From assembly GCF_001665625.1 (NCBI RefSeq), contig NZ_LZSY01000185.1:1-47528 (forward strand): DNA of 47,528 nt, written 5' to 3'. The stretch's first letter is position 1; every line of letters begins with the position of its first letter. The stretch is from Mycolicibacterium peregrinum (GTDB taxonomy: Bacteria > Actinomycetota > Actinomycetes > Mycobacteriales > Mycobacteriaceae). Shown here piece after piece: positions 25,073 through 32,453 of this stretch. Both the position numbers and the translations under genes were made by a program. The notes beneath the pieces were generated by a model, which saw only the letters and a list, made by a program, of their open reading frames with translations, was not told the origin of the DNA and did no database searches.

Positions 25073-26614
25073 GTGACGCAGCAGATGCCCGAACTCGACG
25101 AGGCCCACGCCATGGCCACCGAGCGCAGTTGCGCCGTCACCGCCGTGGCGTTGAGCGACCAGCGCCGCACCGGCGCGCGCCTGGTCAGCGGACAGCACCG
25201 CGGCTTCGGTCTGAGTTCCCTACTCGATGTCGTGCACGTGCCCTATCCCCCGCATCGTGACTGGACCCGCCGAACGCTGACCTGCGGTGTGGCACTGCAG
25301 TGCTCACCGTCCAAAGAGCGCATCCTCGACTACCGACTCAACGAGCTCTCGACCCGCGAACTGGCCGCGCTCACCCTCGTCGAGGCCGGCGTCGCGCTGG
25401 GCTGGGTCGCCGAGAACTGGCCCGGACTGCTGGCTGACCTGCGCGCAGCACTGCCGCACCTGGAACCGACCAGCGCGGACATGGACGCCGAGGAGATGCT
25501 GAATCGGGCCATCGCCCTTGCGCGTACCTCACAGCAGCTCTCCATCGACCCACTGCTCGGCAGCCTGCCGCGGGCATACACCCTGCCGCAGGGGCTGTCC
25601 GACAAGCTGCGCCGCACGTTCGGACGGCTGCCGTGGACCACCAACCAGAAGCGTTCACCGGCACCACACTCCGTCCCCGCCGGCGGGGACGGAGGGGTCC
25701 GCAACTCCAACCTTCCCCCACCCAGCCGGCCTCAGGACAACGACCTCGACATCACCCCCGACCACCGGCCGGGAATCCCCTACCCGGAATGGAACGCGTG
25801 GACGAAGAGCTTCATGCCGGACCACGTCGCGGTTCTCGAGCAGGCACGTTCCGGACGCGACCAGCACGCGGGCGCAGTCGCCGTCGATGTGCGGAAGTGG
25901 TTCGAGCAGAACACCCATCGGGCCATGAAGAGCCGGCTGGAAGACGGCTCGGACCTCGACGTCGACCAGTACGTCAACCATTTCATCGACCTGACGACCG
26001 GCGAGGCGGTCGAACCGCGCCTCTTCCGTGAACTGCTGCCCGCCAGCCGCGACGTGACAACCGCGCTCCTCCTCGACGGCAGCTCCTCGCTGGGCGTGCA
26101 CGGGGGCAGGATCTTCAAACTCGAGCTCGCCTGCGCCGACGCCCTGTCCCGCGCGATGACCTCGGCCCGGGAACGCCACGGCATATTCACGTTCACCGGG
26201 AACACCCGCCATCGCGTGGAAGTCAGCTGCCTCAAGGACTTCGCGGACCGCCGTTTCGTACCGCCCGGCAGCCTGGGCCTGTCCACCGGTGGCTACACCA
26301 GACTCGGTGCGCCGCTGCGCCATATGACCGGCCGCCTGCTCGCGCAGCCTTCTGAGCGAAGGTTGCTCATCGTCATCGGCGACGGCCTGATCTCGGACGA
26401 GGGCTACGAGGGCCGCTACGCGTGGGCCGATGCCGCCCACGCCGTGGAGGAAGCCAACGACGCCGGCGTCTCCATGTACTACGTCGGCGTCGGCCCCGTC
26501 CGCGTCGATCCCCTGCCGGAGGTATTCGGACCCAAACGGTCCCAACGCATCCGACGAATCGAAGAACTACCCCGAGTCCTCGCCCACGTCCACCGGGAGC
26601 TGGTATCTGCATGA
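25073..26614 (+). CDS. NorD-like VWA-domain protein
   Basis: The product has 513 residues if started at GTG 25073; ATG 25085 is an alternative. The C-terminal half is a von Willebrand A domain: the MIDAS motif D-G-S-S-S lies at 335-339 (ALLLDGSSSLG), with a later T in GGYTRLGAPLRH and LLIVIGDGLISDEGY as the distal metal-site strand. The N-terminal half is helical with a Pro-rich linker near 200-230. This architecture, next to a NorQ-like ATPase, is that of NorD/CbbO, cofactors of AAA+ machines that activate NO reductase and Rubisco. The stop overlaps the ATPase start (ATGA). Confidence 0.85.
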   Translation: MTQQMPELDEAHAMATERSCAVTAVALSDQRRTGARLVSGQHRGFGLSSLLDVVHVPYPPHRDWTRRTLTCGVALQCSPSKERILDYRLNELSTRELAALTLVEAGVALGWVAENWPGLLADLRAALPHLEPTSADMDAEEMLNRAIALARTSQQLSIDPLLGSLPRAYTLPQGLSDKLRRTFGRLPWTTNQKRSPAPHSVPAGGDGGVRNSNLPPPSRPQDNDLDITPDHRPGIPYPEWNAWTKSFMPDHVAVLEQARSGRDQHAGAVAVDVRKWFEQNTHRAMKSRLEDGSDLDVDQYVNHFIDLTTGEAVEPRLFRELLPASRDVTTALLLDGSSSLGVHGGRIFKLELACADALSRAMTSARERHGIFTFTGNTRHRVEVSCLKDFADRRFVPPGSLGLSTGGYTRLGAPLRHMTGRLLAQPSERRLLIVIGDGLISDEGYEGRYAWADAAHAVEEANDAGVSMYYVGVGPVRVDPLPEVFGPKRSQRIRRIEELPRVLAHVHRELVSA

Positions 26615-27411
26615 CCGACACGTATTACGCCAATGCCAACGAGGTTCAGCTGTTCGAGCAGGCCTGCCGCCAGCGCCTGCCGGTGATGCTCACCGGTCCG
26701 ACAGGATGCGGCAAGACTCGCCTCGTCGAGCACATGGGACTACTACTCAGCCGTCCGGTCGTCACCATCAGCTGCCACGACGACCTGACCAGCTCCGACC
26801 TCGTCGGCCGGTTCATGGTCACCGGCGGTGACGTGGTCTGGACCGACGGGCCCCTCACGCGGGCGGTCAAGGCCGGAGCGATCTGCTACCTCGACGAGGT
26901 GGTCGAGGCGCGCCACGACTCGTTGGCCGTGCTGCACTCGCTCACCGACCACAGGCGCACGCTCTACCTGGATCGTGCGGGCGAAGTCGTTCATGCGCCA
27001 GAGGCTTTCATGTTGGTGTGCTCCTACAACCCTGCCTACCGCAGCTCGCTCAAGGAGCTCAAACCCTCCTTCCGGCAGCGTTTCGTCACACTGCCGATGC
27101 GGTACCTGCCGCCCGAACGCGAGGCCGAGGTGATCGTTACCGAAGCCGGCGTCGGACTGCCCACCGCACAGCGGCTGGTCCGGTGTGCCACCGCGATCCG
27201 TACCGCGGACGAGGCATTCCACTTCGAACCGCCGTCGACTCGGGTACTGGTCACGGCGGCACACCTGATCGCCGCCGGTGCAACGGAACTCGAAGCCGCA
27301 GAGGCCTGTGTCCTCGCCCCGCTGTCCAGCGACGGCGCCATCACCGAAGGGCTGCGGGAGGTCGCGTCCGCGTGCCTCTCCGGAGCCGACGCCGACAGCC
27401 CAAGCGCCTAG
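26611..27411 (+). CDS. NorQ/CbbQ-type MoxR AAA+ ATPase
   Basis: The product has 266 residues. Walker A is GPTGCGKT at residues 29-36 and Walker B is ICYLDE at 91-96, followed by a sensor-1 stretch (CSYNPAYRSS) and the arginine finger region SFRQRF. The short N-terminus and the C-terminal helical domain match the CbbQ/NirQ/NorQ branch of MoxR ATPases. These hexamers remodel a client enzyme together with a VWA partner to insert or restore a metal or active state. The partner is the overlapping VWA gene. No nor or cbb genes are in the window, so the client is probably a product of this cluster. Confidence 0.92.
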   Translation: MTDTYYANANEVQLFEQACRQRLPVMLTGPTGCGKTRLVEHMGLLLSRPVVTISCHDDLTSSDLVGRFMVTGGDVVWTDGPLTRAVKAGAICYLDEVVEARHDSLAVLHSLTDHRRTLYLDRAGEVVHAPEAFMLVCSYNPAYRSSLKELKPSFRQRFVTLPMRYLPPEREAEVIVTEAGVGLPTAQRLVRCATAIRTADEAFHFEPPSTRVLVTAAHLIAAGATELEAAEACVLAPLSSDGAITEGLREVASACLSGADADSPSA

Positions 27412-27426
27412 GAAGGAATCGCCACC

Positions 27427-27558
27427 ATGGTGGATCAGAAGGAACGCAACCGCAAGAAAGCCCTCATCGTCCTGCAGATCGTCATCTACGGATACCTGTT
27501 GATGATGTTCGGAATTCAGCTCTACATGTCGTTCACCCGAGGCTGGTGGGACCTGTGA
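27427..27558 (+). CDS. 43-residue single-span membrane peptide
   Basis: An ATG with AAGGA upstream opens 43 codons: a basic start (MVDQKERNRKKA), one hydrophobic helix (LIVLQIVIYGYLLMMFGIQ) and the tail YMSFTRGWWDL. The positive N-terminus predicts the N-terminus inside. Its last four bases overlap the GTG of the second polytopic membrane gene (GTGA), so translation of the two is coupled and a physical partnership is likely. It is analogous in position and size to the 35-residue peptide at 24961, although the sequences differ. No family is recognised. Confidence 0.72.
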   Translation: MVDQKERNRKKALIVLQIVIYGYLLMMFGIQLYMSFTRGWWDL

Positions 27559-28256
27559 AGGTGACGGCATCCGTCCCGGCAGAGGGTTCCCTCAACCTCG
27601 AAGAGCATCACGAACAGTCCCGCCTGGCGCAGCGGCGGGCCGACAAGTGGATGATCGTCGGTGCCGCGCTGATGGGCATGTGGGCACCCGGGCTCATCGG
27701 CTTCCCCATCTTCATGCGCGGTGTGTGGTTGCAGCGCCAGGCACTGCGCGCGGGGTATTCCGTCCGGCCGATGATCGTCACGCTCATCGGCTATCTCGTG
27801 CTGATCGACGGCATGCTCAACAGCCTCGGCTGGGCCCTCGACCTGGTCGCCAACCACACGCTGATCAACCGGGTGCTGATGGTCGGCTGGGGCGCCATGT
27901 TCGACGCCGGATATTTCTGGCACTACAACGAACTGTGGATGGGCGGCGCCGCCGGGCCGGGCGAGAAGTCCATGGTGTTCGGCATGATCCTCACCGTTTT
28001 CGCGATGCGGTGCGCCGCCGCGATCGGCTTTCTGCAAATGAAGCGCTGGGGCCACCAGTGGATGATCATCACCTGCTGGATGGGCGTGCTGATCTGGTGC
28101 CTGTACGTGTTCAACATGACGATGTATGCCGACGTCCGCTACGCAGGCGTCGTGTTCCCGGTGATCGGGTGGTGGCTCTACGACATCTTCTACATCACCC
28201 CGTTCCTCGCGATCCCGTACCTGCACACGGTGAACCGCGAAATCTTCTCCGACTGA
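27555..28256 (+). CDS. Polytopic membrane protein of unrecognised family, copy 2
   Basis: The product has 233 residues from GTG 27555. It is a close paralogue of the protein at 23543: from the RRADKW region onward the two align without gaps, and the last 60 or so residues are almost identical. Both keep FDAGYFWHYNELW, AAGPGEK, KRWGHQWMIITCWMG and the C-terminal NREIFSD. They differ in the N-terminal 35 residues. About six membrane segments are expected. Two conserved copies flanking the NorQ/NorD-like genes suggest two subunits or two substrate-specific forms of one membrane enzyme. Function is unknown. Confidence 0.76.
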   Translation: MKVTASVPAEGSLNLEEHHEQSRLAQRRADKWMIVGAALMGMWAPGLIGFPIFMRGVWLQRQALRAGYSVRPMIVTLIGYLVLIDGMLNSLGWALDLVANHTLINRVLMVGWGAMFDAGYFWHYNELWMGGAAGPGEKSMVFGMILTVFAMRCAAAIGFLQMKRWGHQWMIITCWMGVLIWCLYVFNMTMYADVRYAGVVFPVIGWWLYDIFYITPFLAIPYLHTVNREIFSD

Positions 28257-28288
28257 ACATAATTCATGCGGCACTTAGGAGAGACACT

Positions 28289-28717
28289 GTGACAACCACA
28301 CCTGAAGCCACCGAAGACCAGAAGCCCGAGGATCTCCCTCCCGGCACCACGCCCTACTACGCGCGCATGCACAAGTGGATCAAGCGCGCGGTGCTGGTGT
28401 GCCTGGTCGCCCTCGTCCTCGAGGGCGCCTTCACCCTGCCGTTCATGGCGGTCTACTACGGCTACCCCACCTTGAGCCTCACCCAGATCTGCAGTGAACT
28501 GCTCAAGGTTCGCTATTCCGACGACACCCTCGAATGCAAGGTCCCGTACCCGGCATTCGGCCCACCCGAGGGCGCCGAAGGCAAGGACACCGCGCAGGAC
28601 GAGTGGGGCATCCAGCCGGTACCCAAGTACCACCGGATCGGGTTCCGTGAGCTGGTGCGGATCCACGAAGAACGAGAAGCACGTGAGTCAGCCCAGCAAC
28701 AGCAGCAGAGCCGCTAG
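28289..28717 (+). CDS. Single-span membrane protein, 142 residues
   Basis: A GTG with AGGAG upstream opens this frame. An acidic N-terminus of about 30 residues is followed by KWIKR, one hydrophobic segment (AVLVCLVALVLEGAFTLPFMAVYYG, about residues 39-62) and a soluble C-terminal part of about 80 residues that ends in a Gln run. The basic residues before the helix predict the C-terminal part outside. That part has two Cys in ICSELLKV and LECKVPYP that could form a disulfide or metal site. It lies between the second polytopic gene and a P450 gene, eight bases from the latter. I do not recognise the family. Confidence 0.68.
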   Translation: MTTTPEATEDQKPEDLPPGTTPYYARMHKWIKRAVLVCLVALVLEGAFTLPFMAVYYGYPTLSLTQICSELLKVRYSDDTLECKVPYPAFGPPEGAEGKDTAQDEWGIQPVPKYHRIGFRELVRIHEEREARESAQQQQQSR

Positions 28718-28725
28718 GAGCCACC

Positions 28726-29946
28726 GTGCCGGAGTCACTCGAACGCCACGCCGAGAACTGGGACCTGCGCCACCAGGATTTCAACGACAACGACTTTCTT
28801 TACGACGTCTACTCGGTGATGCGACGCCAATCGCCGTTCGCGCGCACCGACAAGCCGTTTCTCAGCGCGACGCCGGCCGGCGCGTGGGTGGCGGTGCGCT
28901 ACGCGGAATGTGTCCAGATTCTGCAGGACTGGGAGCACTTCTCCAGCAACCCGACGCCCGAGGGCGCCGAGCAGCTCGCCGGTGATCTGGTGATCACCCT
29001 CGACCCACCGCGGCAGCAGAAGTTCCGCAAGGTCCTGAACCCGTACTTCTCGCCGGCGCGGATGAAGGCGTTGCGACCCGAGATCGGCACCGAGACCGAC
29101 CGGCTCATCGACGATCTCATCGAGAGCGGATCCGGTGACCTCGCTCAGATCGCCTGGCGCCAGCCCGGAATCGTGTTCTTCAAGTATCTGCTCGGCATGC
29201 CGATCGAAGACGTCCCGCTGTGCGTCGAGTTGACCGACACCGCGCTCAACGGCGCCACCGAGCAGGACCGGACGAGCGCCTGGGGCGGGCTGTACCAGCA
29301 CCTGCACGACGCCGTGACCGCTCGTATGGACCAGCCGCCGCGTGACGACATGATCGATGTCCTGCTGTCCGCCGAGATCGACGGAGAAAAACTGTCATTC
29401 GGCGATGTCGTGTCCAACGCCATGCTCCTGGTCCAGGCCGGTCTCGAGACCACCGCCAGCGCAATGTCTTTCGCCTATCACTACCTCGCCACCAACCCGG
29501 CCGAGCGGGACCGCCTGATCGGCGATCCCGAACTCCTCGCCCGTGCCGTCGAGGAGTTCATCCGGTTCGCCGGGTCGATCCACGGCATCCCCCGCACCGT
29601 GGCCAAAGAGGTGGAACTGAACGGCTGCACGTTCTCGCCGGGCGAGTCGGTCATCGTCAACTACGCCGCCGCCAACCGCGACGAACAGGAGTTTCCCGAC
29701 GCGGGCCGGTGCATCCTCGACCGCCGCGAGAACCGGCATCTCGGTTTCGGGGCCGGCGTGCACCGCTGCCTCGGGTCCAACCTGGCTCGGCTGGAATTCC
29801 AGGTGGGCCTGGAGCGGGTGCTGTCCCGGATGCCCGATTTCACGCTCGCAGCGGGAGAGCAGGCGAAGTTTCACGGCAACTCCGTGACCCGCGGATTCCG
29901 CTCGGTCCCGGTAACTTTCACGCCCGGCGGCCGGACCACCACATGA
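28726..29946 (+). CDS. Cytochrome P450
   Basis: The product has 406 residues, usual for bacterial class I P450s. The heme ligand is C348 in FGAGVHRCLGSNLAR; the I-helix motif is QAGLETTAS and the K-helix E-x-x-R is EFIR. The enzyme needs an external ferredoxin and reductase, neither of which is adjacent. The GTG start has AGGAG upstream and the stop overlaps the next gene (ATGA). With a second P450 gene 2.5 kb downstream and an ERG2-like gene at the end of the series, hydroxylation of a sterol- or terpenoid-like substrate is a reasonable inference. Confidence 0.93.
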   Translation: MPESLERHAENWDLRHQDFNDNDFLYDVYSVMRRQSPFARTDKPFLSATPAGAWVAVRYAECVQILQDWEHFSSNPTPEGAEQLAGDLVITLDPPRQQKFRKVLNPYFSPARMKALRPEIGTETDRLIDDLIESGSGDLAQIAWRQPGIVFFKYLLGMPIEDVPLCVELTDTALNGATEQDRTSAWGGLYQHLHDAVTARMDQPPRDDMIDVLLSAEIDGEKLSFGDVVSNAMLLVQAGLETTASAMSFAYHYLATNPAERDRLIGDPELLARAVEEFIRFAGSIHGIPRTVAKEVELNGCTFSPGESVIVNYAAANRDEQEFPDAGRCILDRRENRHLGFGAGVHRCLGSNLARLEFQVGLERVLSRMPDFTLAAGEQAKFHGNSVTRGFRSVPVTFTPGGRTTT

Positions 29947-30992
29947 CCTACCGGGTCGTGCAGTGGACGACAGGCAACGTCGGCCGCAAGTCGGTCCACG
30001 CCATCGTCGCGAATGCCGAACTCGAGCTCGTCGGCTGCTACGCCTGGGCACCCGACAAGGTGGGCAAGGACGTCGGCGAGCTCTGCGGCATCGAACCGCT
30101 GGGCGTGGCAGCCACCGACGACGCCGACGCGCTGCTGGCCCTGCAGCCGGATTGCGTCGTCTACAACCCGATGTTCGCCGACGTCGACGTACTGGTCCGC
30201 ATTCTCGGCGCCGGCATCAACGTCGTCACCACGTCCGAGTTCATCAACGGGCACGGCCTGGGCGAGGGTCGCGATCGTGTCATCGACGCCTGTGAACGAG
30301 GCGGCTCAACCATTTTCGGCAGCGGCATCAACCCGGGCTTCATCCAGTTGTTCGCCGTGGTCACCGCAGGCATCTCTGATCGCGTCGACCGGATCTCCAT
30401 CCTGGAGTCGTTCGACACCACGATCTACAACTCGCCGGCCACCGAGATCCCGATGGGCTTCGGTTATCCCATCGACCACCCTGATCTACAGGCGATCACC
30501 GAAAAGGGATCGGGCATCTTCCGGGAAGCGGTCCAGCTGGTTGCCGTCGCTCTCGGCGTCGAACTCGACGGTATCCGGTGCGACCCCAGCTATGCCCAGA
30601 CCACCGAAGACCTGGATCTGCCCGGCGACTGGACCATCGCCGCCGGCTGCGTCGCCGGCATCGACGTCCGGTGGATAGGCACGGTCGGCGGGCGGGATGT
30701 GATCGAGATCCGCGGCGTGTGGACCAAAGGCCAGTCGCTGGAACCGGCCTGGTCGACCACGTTCGGTTACACCGTCACTGTGGAGGGCAGGCCGACGATC
30801 AAGAGCACCTTGAGCTTTGAACCTCCCCCGGACTTCGTAGCCGAAACCATCGAGGACTTCATCATGCTCGGGCTGACGATCACCGCCATGCCCGCAATCA
30901 CCGCGATCCCCACGGTGGTGGCCGCACCCCCGGGCATCGCCACCTACAACGACCTGCCCCTACTACTGCCCCGAGGTGTGCTCAATGTCTGA
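29943..30992 (+). CDS. NAD(P)-binding reductase-like protein, paralogue 1
   Basis: The product has 349 residues from the ATG at 29943 (ATGA overlap with the P450). The Rossmann motif is in YRVVQWTTGNVGRKSV, followed by WAPDKVGKDVGELCG and INVVTTSEF. It belongs to the same dihydrodipicolinate reductase-like family as the gene at 21511 and the next gene. Members occur beside P450s and steroid genes in mycobacteria, but their reactions are not established. It ends with an 8-base overlap into the next paralogue. Confidence 0.82.
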   Translation: MTYRVVQWTTGNVGRKSVHAIVANAELELVGCYAWAPDKVGKDVGELCGIEPLGVAATDDADALLALQPDCVVYNPMFADVDVLVRILGAGINVVTTSEFINGHGLGEGRDRVIDACERGGSTIFGSGINPGFIQLFAVVTAGISDRVDRISILESFDTTIYNSPATEIPMGFGYPIDHPDLQAITEKGSGIFREAVQLVAVALGVELDGIRCDPSYAQTTEDLDLPGDWTIAAGCVAGIDVRWIGTVGGRDVIEIRGVWTKGQSLEPAWSTTFGYTVTVEGRPTIKSTLSFEPPPDFVAETIEDFIMLGLTITAMPAITAIPTVVAAPPGIATYNDLPLLLPRGVLNV

Positions 30993-32043
30993 CAAGACCT
31001 ACCGGATCATCCAGTGGATGACCGGCGACGTCGGCCGGGCCGGCGTGCGACACTTTGCCGAGAGCCCCGTGTTCGACCTCGTCGGAGTCCTGGTGCACAG
31101 CGAAGACAAGGTGGGCAAAGATGCCGGCGTGATCGCGGGTATCGCACCGATCGGTGTGACCGCCACCGACGACGTCGACGCCATCGTCGCGCTGGACGCC
31201 GACTGCGTCTTCTACACGCCGATCATCATGGACGTCGACACCGTGTGCCGGCTGCTACGGTCCGGCAAGAACGTGGTGACCACGAGCGGGTTCTTTCATC
31301 CCTCACCGGATTTCAGCAAGCCCGCCGAACAGATCCGGGCGGCCTGCGCCGACGGCGGGACGTCGTTCCACGGTGGCGGTATCCATCCCGGTTACGCCGG
31401 GGACATCCTGCCGCTCACCCTGGCCCGCGTGATGAGCAGGATCGACACCATCCATGTGTACGAGGTCGTCGACGTACTGAAGGACGCCCCGATGGACCAC
31501 ATCGACTGGATGGGATTCGGCAAAGACAAGGACAAATTCCTCGCGGAGCCAACGATTCTGGGTCTCGGCCTGCCGTTCTTCGCCCAATCGATGCACATGA
31601 TCGCCGACGGACTCGGCGTGACCATCGACGAGGTGACCGCGGCCGAGGTCGAAGTCGCGACCGCTGCCGCGGAAATCCCCCACGACGAGGGCGCGATCCC
31701 GAAAGGCACCGTCGCCGCGCAGCGCCACGAATGGACCGCGTGGGTGGGCGGGAAACCACTGATCGTCTTCCACGCGATCTATGTGACCGCAGGCCCCGAC
31801 AAGCTCGAACCGGCATGGGATTGGGGCGAGACCCGGTACGAGATCGTGATCGAGGGCGACCCGCCCACCGAGCTGACCCTCAAAGGTGTCCGGCGGGCCG
31901 ACGGCACAATGACCCATCCCGGCTACGACTGGACGGCCATGGGCGCCATCAACGCGATCCCCGATGTCTGCGATGCCCCGCCCGGCTGGCACAACCACCT
32001 CGACCTCGGGCTCATCCGGCCCCGAGGGCTCGTCCGCCGATGA
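30985..32043 (+). CDS. NAD(P)-binding reductase-like protein, paralogue 2
   Basis: The product has 352 residues from the ATG at 30985, preceded by GAGG at eight bases; a GTG nine bases upstream is less likely. The N-terminus YRIIQWMTGDVGRAGV carries the Rossmann turn (GDVG), and NVVTTSGFFHPS follows. It is a diverged tandem paralogue of the preceding gene. Two adjacent, translationally overlapping copies suggest a heteromeric enzyme or two stereospecific steps. The stop overlaps the VOC gene (ATGA). Confidence 0.82.
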   Translation: MSDKTYRIIQWMTGDVGRAGVRHFAESPVFDLVGVLVHSEDKVGKDAGVIAGIAPIGVTATDDVDAIVALDADCVFYTPIIMDVDTVCRLLRSGKNVVTTSGFFHPSPDFSKPAEQIRAACADGGTSFHGGGIHPGYAGDILPLTLARVMSRIDTIHVYEVVDVLKDAPMDHIDWMGFGKDKDKFLAEPTILGLGLPFFAQSMHMIADGLGVTIDEVTAAEVEVATAAAEIPHDEGAIPKGTVAAQRHEWTAWVGGKPLIVFHAIYVTAGPDKLEPAWDWGETRYEIVIEGDPPTELTLKGVRRADGTMTHPGYDWTAMGAINAIPDVCDAPPGWHNHLDLGLIRPRGLVRR

Positions 32044-32453
32044 CCTCCCAACCGGCACTGCACCACGTCGTGTTCGCGGTCGCCGCGGAGCGGACAGCCG
32101 ACATGGTGCAGATGTTCACCGACCTCGGATTCACCTTCAACGCGGCCGAACTCACCGACCTCGGCGTCCATGTGCACCTGGACTGGGACCGCGGCGTCGA
32201 GCTGATCAGCCCGTTGCCCGGCTCGACCGCATCGGTGGCGGCCTCTGTCAACGACTTCCTCGACCGCCACGGCGACGGTGTCTACACCGTGGTGGTCCGT
32301 GTGCCCGACGCCGGGGCGGCTGAGGCCGTGACACAGCGGTACGGGTCGGTGACGCGGTTCCGTCAGGGATTCTCCGGTGACGGCTCCTACCTCGACGAGA
32401 TCGACCTGTCCGCCCTGGGACTGCCCCTGACATTCCTGTCCACCAATGTGTAA
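32040..32453 (+). CDS. Single-domain VOC-fold protein
   Basis: The product has 137 residues with the VOC pattern LHHVVFAVAAERTADMVQMF at the start and a final E-I-D-L strand. One VOC module is present, so a dimer would be needed for a full metal site. Possible roles are an isomerase, an epimerase or a ligand-binding protein; the sequence does not decide. Its ATG overlaps the upstream reductase-like gene and its last eight bases overlap the following P450 gene, so it belongs to the same translational unit. Confidence 0.75.
   Translation: MTSQPALHHVVFAVAAERTADMVQMFTDLGFTFNAAELTDLGVHVHLDWDRGVELISPLPGSTASVAASVNDFLDRHGDGVYTVVVRVPDAGAAEAVTQRYGSVTRFRQGFSGDGSYLDEIDLSALGLPLTFLSTNV

Noticed and set aside
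25073..27411. NO reductase or Rubisco activation system in the strict sense
   Set aside because: No norB, norC, cbbL or cbbS gene is present in the window; only the chaperone-like pair is.
27018..27554. Upstream extension of the second polytopic membrane protein
   Set aside because: The extension overlaps the ATPase gene out of frame and is Arg-rich shadow sequence; the GTG at 27555 overlaps the preceding small ORF stop and matches the paralogue's length.
23543..28256. Assignment of the polytopic proteins as AveC-type spirocyclases, AlkB-type hydroxylases or copper membrane monooxygenases
   Set aside because: I could not find the motifs I associate with these families (eight-His boxes, or the AveC or PmoA/PmoC patterns), so I left the family unassigned.
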